From: Pinus tabuliformis
Lineage: Eukaryota > Streptophyta > Pinopsida > Pinales > Pinaceae
DNA length: 64,000 nt
Direction of reading: 5' to 3'
NCBI GenBank assembly: GCA_031772625.1
Contig: CM062807.1
Location: 1,152,621,007-1,152,685,006 of the forward strand
A program made the translations under genes and the position numbers. A model generated the notes under the pieces. The model saw nothing but the letters and a program-made list of their open reading frames with translations. It was not told the origin of the DNA and did no database searches. Numbering within the stretch: the stretch's first letter is position 1; the number at the start of each line of letters is the position of its first letter. Shown piece after piece: positions 12,468 through 24,420 of the stretch.

Positions 12468-12917
12468 TTAGAAATTTCAATAAACCATTAGATCACAATT
12501 ATTTCTTTGGGAGAAAAACTCACACTTAAGGGTGTTCAATATATTATTCATAAATTAAATGGTTATACTATTATTTTTCTTAATTATATATTATAGATGG
12601 TTATAATATATTATAGAGCCGATGTGCTTTTAATAAAATTTAAATTATTTCAGATAATTCCAATAATGTGACATCAAGTTATAAAATTCACATATTATTT
12701 TTATTTATTTTTATTATTTAATAAATGGGTATAGTTTTATTATTCAATAAATGAGTATAGCAGAAATTGGACTTAGGTGAAGATGATAACAATCATTTTT
12801 CTGAACCACTTAAGATAAACTAAAATGAAATGTAGCTTCTCTTATAATGATGGTGACGATGATGAAGATGATTAATGTCCACTAAGATCAATACTATCTA
12901 TTAGAGCTTAAGAAAGT
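12468..12917. other. AT-rich stretch without recognised genes
   Basis: Between the Copia integrase remnant and the end of the LINE. AT-rich with a small GATGATGAAGATG-type run near 12850. It probably contains the 3' untranslated end of the minus-strand LINE. I see no coding region. Confidence 0.5.
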
Positions 12918-14300
12918 AATATTAATTGAGATTATTTAACATTTTATTCTTATGATCTAAAACAAAGGAGAGGAGTGTTCCTAGATCACCGTAGTTTCGC
13001 TGACTTAGCAAGTCAAGAAGGTTGATAGTGTAGCAAAGATTTTGGAAATTAGAACAAATGTGAGTAAGAGTCGAACAATCCAAGACAAATTGTTTTTCAT
13101 CTTCAACCCTCTTAGTGTCACAATGGTGACAAACGCTTTCATCCTAGGGTGTTTTGGGAAGTGTTTGGAAATAGACCAATGCCCAGTTTCACCGTGAAAC
13201 TCATGAGAATTAGTTCTTATCTTAGCAATGTTCATGTTCTTATTTGCATTGGTCATGATAGAAAGACAATTCTAGTTTTCAAGGTTGGGGTTGATCACCT
13301 CCTTATAATATCATATCTTCCTTTTTCCTTCTAACTCCATATCGTCCCATAACTTATCCTTAAATTTGGAAGTAATGATATTTTTAATATTATCCTTATT
13401 CTTCAAGATTATCTCCTCCTTTACCCCCCAATGGTCTATCCAAGACTGAGCATCCTTATGCCAACCTTGTTTGAACCGAAGAAGGGAGTTTTGGCTTGAG
13501 TTAGAAGCAATTTTAGGATACCTCTTGGCTTCCATGTTGTATAGCTTCTTCTTATACATGAGATACCTAACCATAACCATGATTTATATGGGGGAAATTC
13601 TAGCTTCAATCAATAGCATAGGGTAGGGAGCATTTCCTTTAATATTAAGGTTGTAGATTACAAATTGCCTTTGGATCAACTCAATCTTCCTCCACGATTC
13701 TCTAGATATACTACAACCCAAACCTCACATCCATATAAAATAACATGAGTGACGAGACTCTCAAAGAGGAACTTTTTTTAACCCCATGCCCAAAGGTTTG
13801 TCACCTTTCAATTATTTTCAAGCCCATAATAAGCTTTCCAACCTTGAATTATCCTCTTATCAATGTTATAATTCTAATTGACCTTATGATGAATTTTGAT
13901 TCTCAATCATTTGTATGAAGAAACTTTCTTCAAATAGTTATTATCATAGATGAAATCATCATAGTTGATCTTTTTGGATTTAACTATCATGACTCTAGTC
14001 TTGTCAGTGTTAACAATCATACCCATCTTGAAGCATTAATCTTAAAGGCTTATAATCTTCTTGTTGATATCATCATGGCTCTTAGCTAAAAGAATGATAT
14101 CAATCAGCATAAAATAGAAGAGTAATGATCGTACCAATGATCTTGGGGCCATCACATCTCGCAACTTCTCAACACTCGTATAGCTCATCAATGTAAATTC
14201 CAAAAAGATAGGGGATAAGGGACATCCTTGCTTAACTTTGATATTGCATGTAATTTCTTTTGACCAACTCTTGGTGGTCTTGAGCTTGGCAATAACATTG
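12918..14300 (-). pseudogene. LINE ORF2 C-terminal part (reverse transcriptase palm to C-terminal Cys motif)
   Basis: A decayed non-LTR retrotransposon polymerase, readable on the minus strand across frames. From about 14260 it shows KQGCPLSP (RT block), a degraded ADD catalytic region near 14110, a thumb-like segment (GWKAYYGLEN, HVILYGCEVW) and the conserved tail (MVRYLMYKKK, ASNSSQN, NIAKIRTNSHE). It ends in a C-x2-C cysteine cluster near 13130 and stops near 12918. Stops and frameshifts are numerous. The N-terminal part resumes at 19956, because a Gypsy element was inserted at 14301. The protein text resembles LINE relics in conifer genomes (from memory). Confidence 0.8.
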
Positions 14301-14539
14301 TGTTATGCAACCAACTCACAAATAGATAGATAAACGACTTAAAAATTATCCTCTTCAAGGGAGAAACCTCATTTACATTACATAAATGAACAATTATTGG
14401 ATGATACAAATGACAAGACCTCCTTTCTATATATAGGGGTCTAAGGGGTCACATATAATGATAGCCTACATAACAATAATAATGTAAGGGCACAACAATA
14501 AAAATAATGGGGGTACACTAATATTATAGGGATCTATCA
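14301..14539 (-). mobile_element. 3' LTR of chromodomain Gypsy element
   Basis: A 239-bp LTR starting TGTTATGCAACC and ending CCCTATAGATC-type sequence then CTATCA. On the minus strand the LTR begins TGATAG and is preceded by a polypurine tract (GAAGGAGAGGGG). It matches 19660-19955 except for an extra segment of about 55 bp in the latter. Outside it lies CATTG, against CATTT at the far end, a one-mismatch 5-bp target duplication. Confidence 0.85.
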
Positions 14540-17500
14540 TGCCCCTCTCCTTCAAAAAAGTGTTGCCCTCAATGCTTGAGTAGTTATGGATGCTTCTGTA
14601 TAAAATTCTCATCCTCCCATGTGCAATCTTTAGCGGGTAAGTTCTTCCACTTAATGAGATACTCTGAAATTGATCAATTTCGTAGCTGTCAGGTTCTTGT
14701 TTCTGTGATTGCTTCAAGGTCAACTATGATTTTTCCTTCTTCGTCAAGTTCTGGCAACACTGTTTGAACCGGAAACTTGTCACTTATAACCTTCTTTAAG
14801 CATGAAGCATGGAAAAATGGGTGTACTCGGGAAGATGCAGGCAACTCATTTGTATGACATAGTATCAATATTTTGAAACACCTTGTAAGGACCATAGTAC
14901 TTGGGTGATAATTTATTATCCTTCTTAGCTTGCTTGAGAGACATTTGTTTATATGGTTGTAGTCATAAAAATACCTAGTCACCTACATCAAAACTTCTTT
15001 CACTACGATGTTGATCTACCTGTTGTTTCATTCAATTATGTGCCAGAGTGAGGTTATCCTTTAAGAGTTGGAGAACTTGTTTTTGATGCTCGATGTGATC
15101 TTCCACTGTTTGAACCTTAGATTTTTCTCTTAAAGATGATGTGATGGATGGTGGATAATATCCATAAAGTTCCATAAATGGGGTCATTTTTGTTGCAGTA
15201 TTGAAGGAAGTATTATACCACCATTTAGTTAGAGGTAACCACTTGACCCATTGTGTTTGTTTGTCAGATACAAAGCAACAAAGATATCCTTCCAAACATT
15301 TTTTCACTATCTCAATTTGCCCATCAGATTGAGGATGATAAGATGAGCTATGAGGTAATTGAGTACCAAGAAAATAAAATAATTCCGTCCAAAAATTTAT
15401 AGTGAAAATGGGATCTCTATCACTTACTATAATCTTTGGATTTCCATGAAGCTTTTGAATTATTTCCATAAATGAAATAGAAATTGTGTTGCCTTTAAAA
15501 GGATAATGCACAAAAGGCTGCATACTAGGTAAGTCTATCAACTACCACTATGATGACACTCTTTTATTCAGACTTGGGTAAACTTGTGATAAAATCCATT
15601 GATACCTCTTCCCAATGTTGACTTGGAATGGCTAAAGGTTGTAGCAGACCCAAGGTCTTAACTATCTCAACTTTATTTTGTTGGCAAACCAAACATTTTG
15701 CCACAAAATTATGAAAGTCATATTTAAGGCCATCCCAAAAAAATTCCTTCTTGACCCTATGGTAAGTCTTTAAAAATATCGAGTGTCCTCCTAAGGGAGA
15801 GGTGTGCAATTCCAAAAGAATATTTTGTTTGAGTTGAGAATTCTTACAAAGATATAAGTGATCTTTGTACCATAATGAATCATTTTTCCAGCTAAATGTA
15901 TCAGATGTACTTGGATCTTACTGCAACTTTTGAATGAGTGACCACACCTCTTCATCATTCTTCCATTCATCCTTTGCTTCGATTATCCACTCAGGTTGGA
16001 TAATCGAAATGGCACAAAGAAATGCTTCCACATCCTCATCCTTTCTTGAGAGTGCATCTGCAACAACATTTTTCTTCCCTTTTTTGTAAATGATTTCAAA
16101 GTCATAACCCAACATCTTTGTCACCCATTTTTGTTTCTCTTCTGAAGATAATATTTGTTCTAAAAATTATTTAAGACTATCATGATTCTTATTTACCTTG
16201 AAGTGTCTTCCCATTAAGTAAGGTCGCCATTTATTTAGTGCATGTAGTATTGCCAACATTTCCTTCTCATAAATAGGTTTGTGTAAATATTTTCCTTTGA
16301 TTGGATGACTTTCAAAAGAAATGGGTCTTCCTTATTGCATTAAAACAACACCAATTCCATTTCCTGAAGCATCACATTCCATAATAAAAGTTTTTATGAA
16401 GTATGGCACTACTAAGACCGTTTCTTGGCACATTGCCTCTTTAATATGTTCAAATGCCTTCGTTGCTTCTGGAGTCCAAGAAAATGCATCTTTCTTCATT
16501 AATGATGTTAGAGGTGTCGCTATTCTCCCATAATTCTTAACAAACTTGCAATAATACCCTATCAACCCGAGAAATCCTCGAAGATGCTTTATGGTTGTGG
16601 GGATTTTCCATTCCTTAATGATTTTAATTTTGTTAGGGTCTACCTTAACACCCTCATGAGATACAATATGACCCAAATATTCCACCTCCTGTATTCCAAA
16701 GAAACATTTGGAGGTTTTTGCATATAATTGTTTCTCCGCCAATAGTTTGAGCACCCTGTCAACATGTTGAACATGATCCTTCCAAGACTTGCTATAGATT
16801 AGTATATCATCAAAAAATACTAACACAAATTTTCTAAGGAAGGGTTTCAAAATGGAATTCATAAAACCTTGAAATGTGGAAGGTGCATTAGTAAGGCCAA
16901 AAGACATGACCAAAAATTCATAATGACCCTCATGAGTTCTAAATGTTGTTTTCAGAATGTCTTCAGTCTTCATTCTAATTTGATGATATCCTGAACGAAG
17001 ATAAAGCTTGGTGAAGTAAATTACTCCATGTAATTCATCCGACAATTCATCAATGATAGGAATGGAAAATTTATCTTTAGCTTGTTGATCTCCCTATAAT
17101 CGAGACACATACGCCATGATCCATCCTTCTTGTGAACCAATACTACTAGAGTAGAGAAATAACTTTGACTAGGTTGAATTATACCAGCCTCTAACATTTT
17201 TGCAACCATACGTTCAATTTCACTCTTTTGGGCATAAGGATATCTGTAAGGTATGATTTTTGGAGAAACACTTCCTTAAATCAAGTGAGTTGCATGATCC
17301 TAGTCATGAATACGTGGGAGGCCTTTGGGAGTCTCAAACACCTTGGAATGATTATCCAAAACTTTTTGGAGATCTGGAGAAATAGATGATTTCAACGTTT
17401 GAACCCCTAGTGAGCATAATTGTGCAATTATGCCCCGTTGTTCTTTCCTCAGAAGCTTTGTCATGTCATTAGAGCTAATTATCTTTCCTTGTTTCCCTGT

Positions 17501-17810
17501 GATACCCCTTAATTGAACTTCCTTTCTTCCCAAAAAAAATCAAGAAAAGTTCTTGAAAATTGAAATTTATTGTCCCCAAAGATTGTAACCATTGGACTCC
17601 TAGTACAACATCAACACCACCCATTGGAATGGAAAGCATTGGACTATTCAAGACATATTCCCCCATGGTTATCTTGATATTATGGCACTTTCCAGAGAAA
17701 TTTATAGTTCCTCCATTTTCAACCATCACTTGACATAGTTCTAATGTTGGATATAGGAAGCAATTTAGTTCCTTGGCTATCTTACAATGAATAAAATTAT
17801 GGGTACTACC
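14540..17810 (-). pseudogene. Ty3/Gypsy chromovirus pol (protease, RT, RNase H, integrase, chromodomain)
   Basis: Decayed Pol of a chromovirus, read on the minus strand. The protease (17810-17475) follows a stop: the active-site text reads LID-stop-GSTHN, with the usual Ser replaced. RT (17209-16332) has the motifs [13 protein letters not shown] and FFDDILIYS, with both catalytic aspartates. RNase H follows ([20 protein letters not shown]), then the integrase zinc region and core (15815-15032; CLVCQQNK, VSMDFITSLP, SDRDPIF, SSYHPQSDGQ). A C-terminal chromodomain (about 14690-14545; EYLIKWKNLP, CTWEDENF) ends near the polypurine tract. Chromodomains are thought to steer integration to particular chromatin. 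At least six stops or frameshifts interrupt it. Confidence 0.85.
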
Positions 17811-18983
17811 TTAATCAATCAGCACTATTACCTTTTTCTTCTTGATATATCCTTCTATCTTGAGAGTTTGAGGAGTGGTAATTCCTACTAATGCATTACA
17901 ATATATGGTTGGATTCATTTCTTCTTTCTCTAGGGTTGGTTCCTGGTGTATATCCTCCTCTTTTGATGTTTCTTGTTCCTTTTCTTCCTCCTCTTCACAA
18001 TCTATGTAGAATAGTTTCTTCTTAGCACACTTATGACCTTTAGTGTATTTTCTATCACAGATGTAACAAAGTCCTTTTTCTCTTTTTTCCTCCAATTTTC
18101 GTCGCTCCAACCTTGTAAGTTGTGGAAGACTAGGAGCAACAACGCTTCCATAATTATAGTTGTGAGTGGTAGACTTCCTTGTTGCCATAATTTTGCTTTC
18201 AACTTTTCTTGCCACCCTGAATGCCTTCTCCAATGAATCAGGTTCCCAAAGGTGAACTTCATGTTCGATGTTATCTTTTAAAGTCCCTATGAAGACATCA
18301 ACCCTATTCTCCTCTGGAATATCAGTTACCCTAATATTCAATTTTTGGAAGTCTTCAATGTGCTCCACCATTGAACCATTTTGTTTGAGATCTATCAATT
18401 GGCTAAAGAAGGTGTTTTTGTTTGTATCTTCATAATGTGCTATCATTTCCTCCATAAAAATTGACCAGGTGACAAGTGGTTTATGATAATAAACTCATGT
18501 ATACAATACAAATTGACTGGGTTCTAAATATAAAGATGAAATGTGTACCTTTTGTGAGGGTTGCACATCATATAGATCAAAATATTGCTCCATCTGTAGT
18601 ATCCAAGTTGCCAAATCCTTGCCATCAAACTTCCTCATATCTTTCTTTGGAATGTGGTGTTGCTTAAACCCCACATTAGAGTCTCTAAACTTGTAATTGA
18701 TATTCCTTTTGCCTTCATCATGATTTCATGGATTGCCTTGTCACCACTGAGACGTATTTCTTCTAGAAACTTTTCCAAACCTTCCTTCAACCCCTCTATC
18801 TTGAAATTCATCATTGCTTCCATGTCTTCTTTTAAACCATCATTCAAAACTCCCATGTCCCCTTTTATACGATCTATCTTAGCTTATGTTACTTTCATAC
18901 TATCTGTCTTCCTCTTCTTCATGATTCATAGTAGATATTTTAGGTTGCTTATTAGGTTTTTCCATTTTCTTTCTTCGAGGCAT
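17811..18983 (-). pseudogene. Ty3/Gypsy chromovirus gag
   Basis: Retrotransposon Gag. The probable start is the ATG complementary to 18981-18983 (MPRRKKMEKP). A helical N-region and the Gag core follow (MEEMIAHYED, FFSQLIDLKQ, VDVFIGTLKDNI), then a knuckle-like C-X2-C...GHKC motif (CYICDRKYTKGHKC) near 18060-18010 and an acidic linker. It runs into the protease start, where a stop (TAA at about 17811) replaces the Ser of the D-S-G triad. The frame is broken between 18856 and 18635 and around 18480. Confidence 0.8.
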
Positions 18984-19659
18984 CAATTAATGATATTTAT
19001 GCTTCACTATTCCCTTTGAATCACTTCAAACTAATTTTTTAAACAAAACTTCTGCAAATTTTAAAAAATACACACCTTTTTCTTGCTTTGTAGGATCTTG
19101 ATATTGAATCAATTATATCTTTGTAATTTCAGATCTCCAAGGCTTGAAATTTCATCCTGTGGTATCCCTATGAGACCTCTTTCCAACCCTACAAGTCTGT
19201 TCGAGATTGGATTCTTCAAGAAAGAGTTATGTCCAATCATCTGACATGACCTGATTATATACTAGTTCAGAAGAGCTAACTTGTACGTCGTGCAACATGT
19301 CACAGTTTCAACCTTCAGCCCTAAAAACGATACCCAAAAACATATAATCCATCCTCTTTCTATCACTTTTTACGAAATTTAAATCCGATGTTCAGAGAGA
19401 AATTTATGATGATTTTCCCAAGGTCACCTATTTGAGATGGAATTTTGGAGCTGACAAAAATCCTAATTTCCTCGGATGTTTTCTCCAAAAATATAGTGAG
19501 AAAAGATTTGAAATTTGTACACAAGGTTCATCAAGATTTCAGCTCCACGTGGTTTCAATTTCCTCTTCTGAATCTTCGTAGAAAATTTTTTATAGAGAAA
19601 ACTCCACGATGACCTGTTTGAAGCAGTAAAACCCTAGAATCTAAAGCTCTAATACCAAA

Positions 19660-19955
19660 TGTTATGCAACCACCTCACTAATAGATAAACCAACGACTTA
19701 AAATTTATCCTCTTTGAGGGGGAAACCTCATTTACATTGTATAAATGAACAATTCTTTGATGATACAAATGACAATACCTCTTTTGTATATATAGGGGTC
19801 TAAGGGGTCACAATATAATCAGAGCCTACATAACAATAATAATGTAAGGGCACAACAATAACAATAGTGGGCTTCTATGAGGTACAACAATAAAAATATG
19901 GGGGCAGACAAAAATTACAATAAGGGGGATACTGTAGTATTATAGGGACCTATCA
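19660..19955 (-). mobile_element. 5' LTR of chromodomain Gypsy element
   Basis: A 296-bp LTR, TGTTATGCAACC...CCTATCA. On the minus strand it is followed by TTTGGTATTAGAGC, a diverged methionine-tRNA-type primer site (about 19646-19659). Compared with the other LTR it holds an extra internal segment near 19867-19925 that looks like a local duplication. LTR divergence is visible by eye, so the insertion is not recent. Confidence 0.85.
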
Positions 19956-20544
19956 CATTTTTATATAGCCTAGTCATAACAACCATCAACTTGAGAGGGA
20001 CCATTATCTCTTCAAGCCTCTTCCATAGCTTATCCTGAGGAAAAATGTCGAAATCTCTTATAAAGTCAATAAAACAACAGAAGAGATCAATCTTATTATT
20101 GCGACATTTCTCTGCAATGACCCTAAGAGTAACAAGATGGTCTATATTTGAGTTATGACTACCCAATCCAACTTTCCCCTTAGCTCTTTTACCATGACGT
20201 TCAAGCCAAAGGCTAATCTTCTTTTCCAAAATGAGTCCACACAACTTGGATAAAATGTGGTTAATCATAATGGTCTTGTGATTAGAGGGAAATTTTTTAT
20301 CCCCACTTTTAAAGATAGGCACAATAAGGCTTTGCATTCAAGGCTTAAGGAGGCCTTGTCTCACTGCCATATTGAGGAGTTTTTGTATATGAGGAATGAG
20401 GATAAACCTTCCCATTTTGAGAATTTAAGCTTGGGTCGTCAATATCCCTAGCTTCCCCATTAGCAAGTTGCTTAATCCCAAACTCAACATCTTCCAAAGA
20501 GAAGATATCCTCCTCTATTGGAGTATTCAAGATGATTCCCATGG
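19956..20544 (-). pseudogene. LINE ORF2 middle part (reverse transcriptase N-terminal blocks)
   Basis: Continuation of the LINE interrupted at 14300/19956. Minus-strand text shows a pre-RT segment (PIEEDIFSLEDVEFGIKQLA) and the RT blocks IVPIFKSGDKK, SKLCGLILEKKI, GSHNSNIDHLV and FIDFIRDFDI, ending LYKNV at the Gypsy insertion. Joining 19956 to 14300 across one target-site copy restores the same frame, which supports a single LINE split by the Gypsy element. It is in turn cut at 20545 by a solo LTR. Confidence 0.8.
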
Positions 20545-22584
20545 TGTTGAATTTCCACGACCTTGGGTCTAGGATAGAATCTTAGAATCTTTGACGCTAC
20601 CAAACCAAGAATCTCAAAAAAGCCACTTTTCACAGTGGAACAATATAAATTAGTAAATCACACGTGCACAAGTATAAACAACTTTTTACAATTTTGTACA
20701 ATAACCCAACTTCATTATATTAATAAAGTTGAATAATACAATAGTTTAGGGATCTCGTACTAGGGAAAATGGCTTGTGTACAACCGCAAGTATAAGATAC
20801 AACACTGGGGCTTGGTGTCAATCCATCGATAACTAATACTCCCTCAACAAAATAATCTGACCATCTGGCTCTAACGCACTCTCTCAACTCCTCTCGGTCA
20901 TACCCTGTACATGCCCAGTCCTTTAGCTCCTGATCTGCAGTACTGCCTTTATCAATGATCTAAGTCCATCTGGCCACTAAACCTCGGCTATCCAATTTGT
21001 TCACTAGATGTGCCTTAGTCCATAAAGGGCACAACACATCGAGACTCTTGTCGAGTTGTTCACAACTCCATTTGTTCACAACTCTCAATCTACCCACAGA
21101 TGCTCCTCAGCTACTCAGGGACTTCAACGCACTATGGTCTTCCTCCACTTCCCAATAAAGACTAACATAGGGAACAAAGGGCTGCCACCTATCACTACAA
21201 GATGTCCATCTCCCACAACGAACACATACAAGGAGGATTGCCCATCATCTTCTGTAGAAGTCCTTCTCCACACACAATTCTAGGGATTCTCAATTGCTCC
21301 TCTGGCTGATCAAACCTTGAGCTCAACTTCTACCACTCTAGAAACCACCTAAATCCATGAATATGGTGCACATCGAGGTCCAACTTAGGCACTATCACAT
21401 TGTCCTCCACGACACCATAAATGGCCAATCCATGTTCAAAATTGGTCCACTCTCACGCTGCCCTTCAACATACCATGAGTGACCAATGTTGTTGTAACAT
21501 CTACTCCTAGTTAGGGCATCCAACACCTATGGAGACCCTTCCACATGCTCGCTAATAGACTTAACCAATCAGTCCTCTTCTAGGACACCCATTCACCTGC
21601 AAATAACATCAACAAGAGATAACACATATTTATGTTATCTAATACATTGTTGGTTCTCTTCTCCTTGGGATCTGTGCTACTTGAGCTCTAGTTAGGTTTG
21701 AAGTCACACTACTACAATACCTAATAACTGCTCCAATAATTGTGTTTCCCTTTTCCAATTGGCTTCCCTTCTTTGTTGTCCCTTCTAGGTCTTCTCCACA
21801 TATTGTTCAGCCTTGGAATCCTCCTCAAAGCATCCAACAACCTATGGTTTTTCTACAACAAGGGATCAAAACCTTTGTCCAAGGGTTTACACCCTTTGTT
21901 CCAACTGTTTTGGCTTCTCAGTGCTTGTAGCTATGGAAGGAGACCTTATACTAGACCTCTTGGCCCTCTAAAATTCCTCCACAAGTTGTTGTATGCTAAA
22001 ACATTCACTGTGGCCTAGAACAGAAGAATAATTTACCATAAAGCAAGCACAAAAATATCCCTTACCTCTCCTCACACTTGCAACTTAGTTTTGCAAGAAG
22101 TACAAATGCTAAAACATAAAGGAACTCCTCTCAAACTTGTCCTCCTTGTTCCATGCTAGCCTCAGACCTTCGCTATAAATTTCATAGGTATTTTCTTAAT
22201 GAGATTGTTCTTGGATGTGTTCTAAATGAGGTCTAATTCACCTCTTTTTATATGAGTCTCTAGGGAAATGTCTAGCCCATCAAAGGGTCACCTCATGTCA
22301 AGGCTTGACTTCTCTAGACAATTTGCCCTTACTTGCTTCAAAAAATCATCTCTTCAACCACAACTCGGAATCATATGATTTTCAATGTATCAAATTCGTC
22401 TCGAAGTGCACTATCGTCCTCATCCATCACATGTCAAGATCTCTCCATGGTTTTGTCCCCAACTTTGATAGATGCAAAATCCCAAGCTTGGGTTTCAAGC
22501 CCACAAGACCACTTGTGGAGCTCCTTCCTCCAAACCCTGATTCCTTTAGACTTGGAGTACCTCCCAAGCTACCAAAAATCAACA
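20545..22584 (-). mobile_element. Solo LTR inserted in the LINE
   Basis: A 2040-bp block starting TGTTGA and ending TCAACA, that is, perfect 6-bp inverted ends. It sits exactly where the LINE reading frame is interrupted: LINE text resumes on both sides. A TATA-like TATAAAAAG on the minus strand near 22240 suggests minus orientation. Flanking 5-mers CATGG and CAGTG agree in three positions, so the target duplication is eroded or the ends are off by a base or two. No internal coding region is seen. Confidence 0.65.
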
Positions 22585-22897
22585 CAGTGTTAGGGGAATC
22601 ATGAAGATTTCTAATATAGATATCCCAATTCTTTAAGGGGATCAAATTATTATCTTTCTTTTTATGTACAAGAATTTTCCTCTAAATAATTCTGGGCTCA
22701 ACTTTAGAAAGATGAAGAAGATGCTCTTGCCTCCTATTTGTATAGGATTTTTTCTTCCTTTTAATGAGAGCTTTGCATATACTTATATTGTCAATATTTA
22801 CAATATCAACACCACTAATTGCTTTCTTTGTAATTTTTACAATCATTATCATACGCAGGGTTGGAAGTTCTATTAATCTTTTTATGAGACACCTCAC
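22585..22897 (-). pseudogene. LINE ORF2 upstream part (pre-RT region)
   Basis: Most upstream recognisable piece of the same LINE: KALIKRKKKS, NRRQEHLLHLSKVEPRII, then WDIYIRNLHDSPNT leading into the solo LTR and on to 20544. This is the linker between endonuclease and RT in L1-type ORF2 proteins. I do not find an endonuclease domain above 22897, so the copy appears 5'-truncated. A TAG interrupts it near 22682. Confidence 0.65.
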
Positions 22898-23757
22898 TAC
22901 TTGTAGATAAATAATTATGAATTAAAAACTTTATGAATGCAAGCTTCTATGGTTCATGATTTATAAAGTTGTCTTTTGGATAAATCACATATAATTTTTA
23001 AGCTCGATGTATTTCAAACCACTTACTATGGTTCATCATGGTTATAACTATTAAAAAATATTTTAATAATATTAAAAAATTAATTATAATTATTAAACAT
23101 TATTTTTAGCATTATTATGAAATTATGTGCGGAAAGTTGTTATATAATTTTGTATAATTTATAGAAATATTATAAATTTAATGCATATTATTTAATAAAT
23201 AGTTAAAATGTTTTGATTTTTTATAATCATTAAAAAATATTATTTTAATATAATAAGAAATTCTTTATAAAATATTAAAATTGATTTATATCATTTATTA
23301 AAATATTTTAAATTTGAAAAGAATGAATATTTTAAATTTGAAAATTGTTAATAATAATAATAGTAATAATAATAACATGGTTGTTATTAATAATAATAAT
23401 GGAGTTGTTTTTAGTGCGGCTTTTTTGAGGTGAAATATTGATTTGTGAGTTAAACTGATTTTTTTACTATATATGTGGATTAGACACCCTGAAAACCCTG
23501 TAGGGCACTTGAATTGTGCAAGAGTTACCCATCAAACTTGTGATTTCAATAAATTCCTGTTGGATTTTAGAGAAATTAGATGGAAAAAACCCACCGGAAA
23601 AGCTTCCAAAAAGTCGGACTAAAGACAGCTCGCATTAAAATATATAACACACAAATAGTACTTATAAATTAACATCCATTTTAGAATATAAATTAAAATA
23701 ATGATTGCATAACGATCTTTAATCTACAATATAAAAAATTAAGTTTCTTTACAATAC
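22898..23757. other. AT-rich intergenic DNA
   Basis: No recognisable coding region. Contains TAA/AAT trinucleotide runs near 23348-23400 and long A/T stretches. Confidence 0.6.
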
Positions 23758-23931
23758 CATGGGCCAATACCTAGAAGAGAAACATAGATAGAAGGAAGGA
23801 GAGAGGGAGAGGGGGGGAAAATCATAATACCATGGGCTAATACCATGGTTTATCAATACCATGGACTATCTAGGCTTTTGATTATTATGTTATGGATCTA
23901 GGCTTTTAATTATTTCATTACAATACCATGG
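23758..23931. repeat. CCATGG cluster
   Basis: Five CCATGG palindromes at 23758, 23830, 23843, 23859 and 23926, mostly as AATACCATGG. The same phrase occurs in the U3 part of the gag-only LTRs (for example 689, 718 and 759). It may be a remnant of a related LTR or a separate repeat. A short GA-rich run lies between the first and second copies. Confidence 0.6.
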
Positions 23932-24420
23932 CCATTGGCTTATCAATACCACATGCCCAAAAATCATAACTTATTTCAAAATCAAAATATTTTACAAAAA
24001 CTATATTTAATTTAATTTTGTGACATTTTTTAATTAAATCTAAAAGATAAAAGGTTATAACTACTTTTGAGGTATATCTAAACCTACCATACTCAGGACT
24101 ACTAAAAACACTCCCATAGAGATTAAATTGAGGTTTTAATAAATTAAAAATGAGAATACTTTTATCTATACAAATATGAAATTTATATAATATAAATAAT
24201 ATTATAAAGAACAAAGATAGATGCATTTTAACTAAAAAGCCAACCAAAGAGAGAAATAAAAGTGACTAACAATGATATAGGAAAGATAGTGCATGATTCT
24301 TTTACGTTTTTTATTTTTGTATTTTCTTTGAAATGATTAATCCAAAATATTGGTTTAATATTTTATAGCCAATTATATATATATATATACTTTCATAAAT
24401 AAAATACAATGGGGTCATAT
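23932..24420. other. AT-rich intergenic DNA
   Basis: No recognisable gene. Contains an (AT)n run near 24376-24390 just before the purine tract. Confidence 0.5.
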
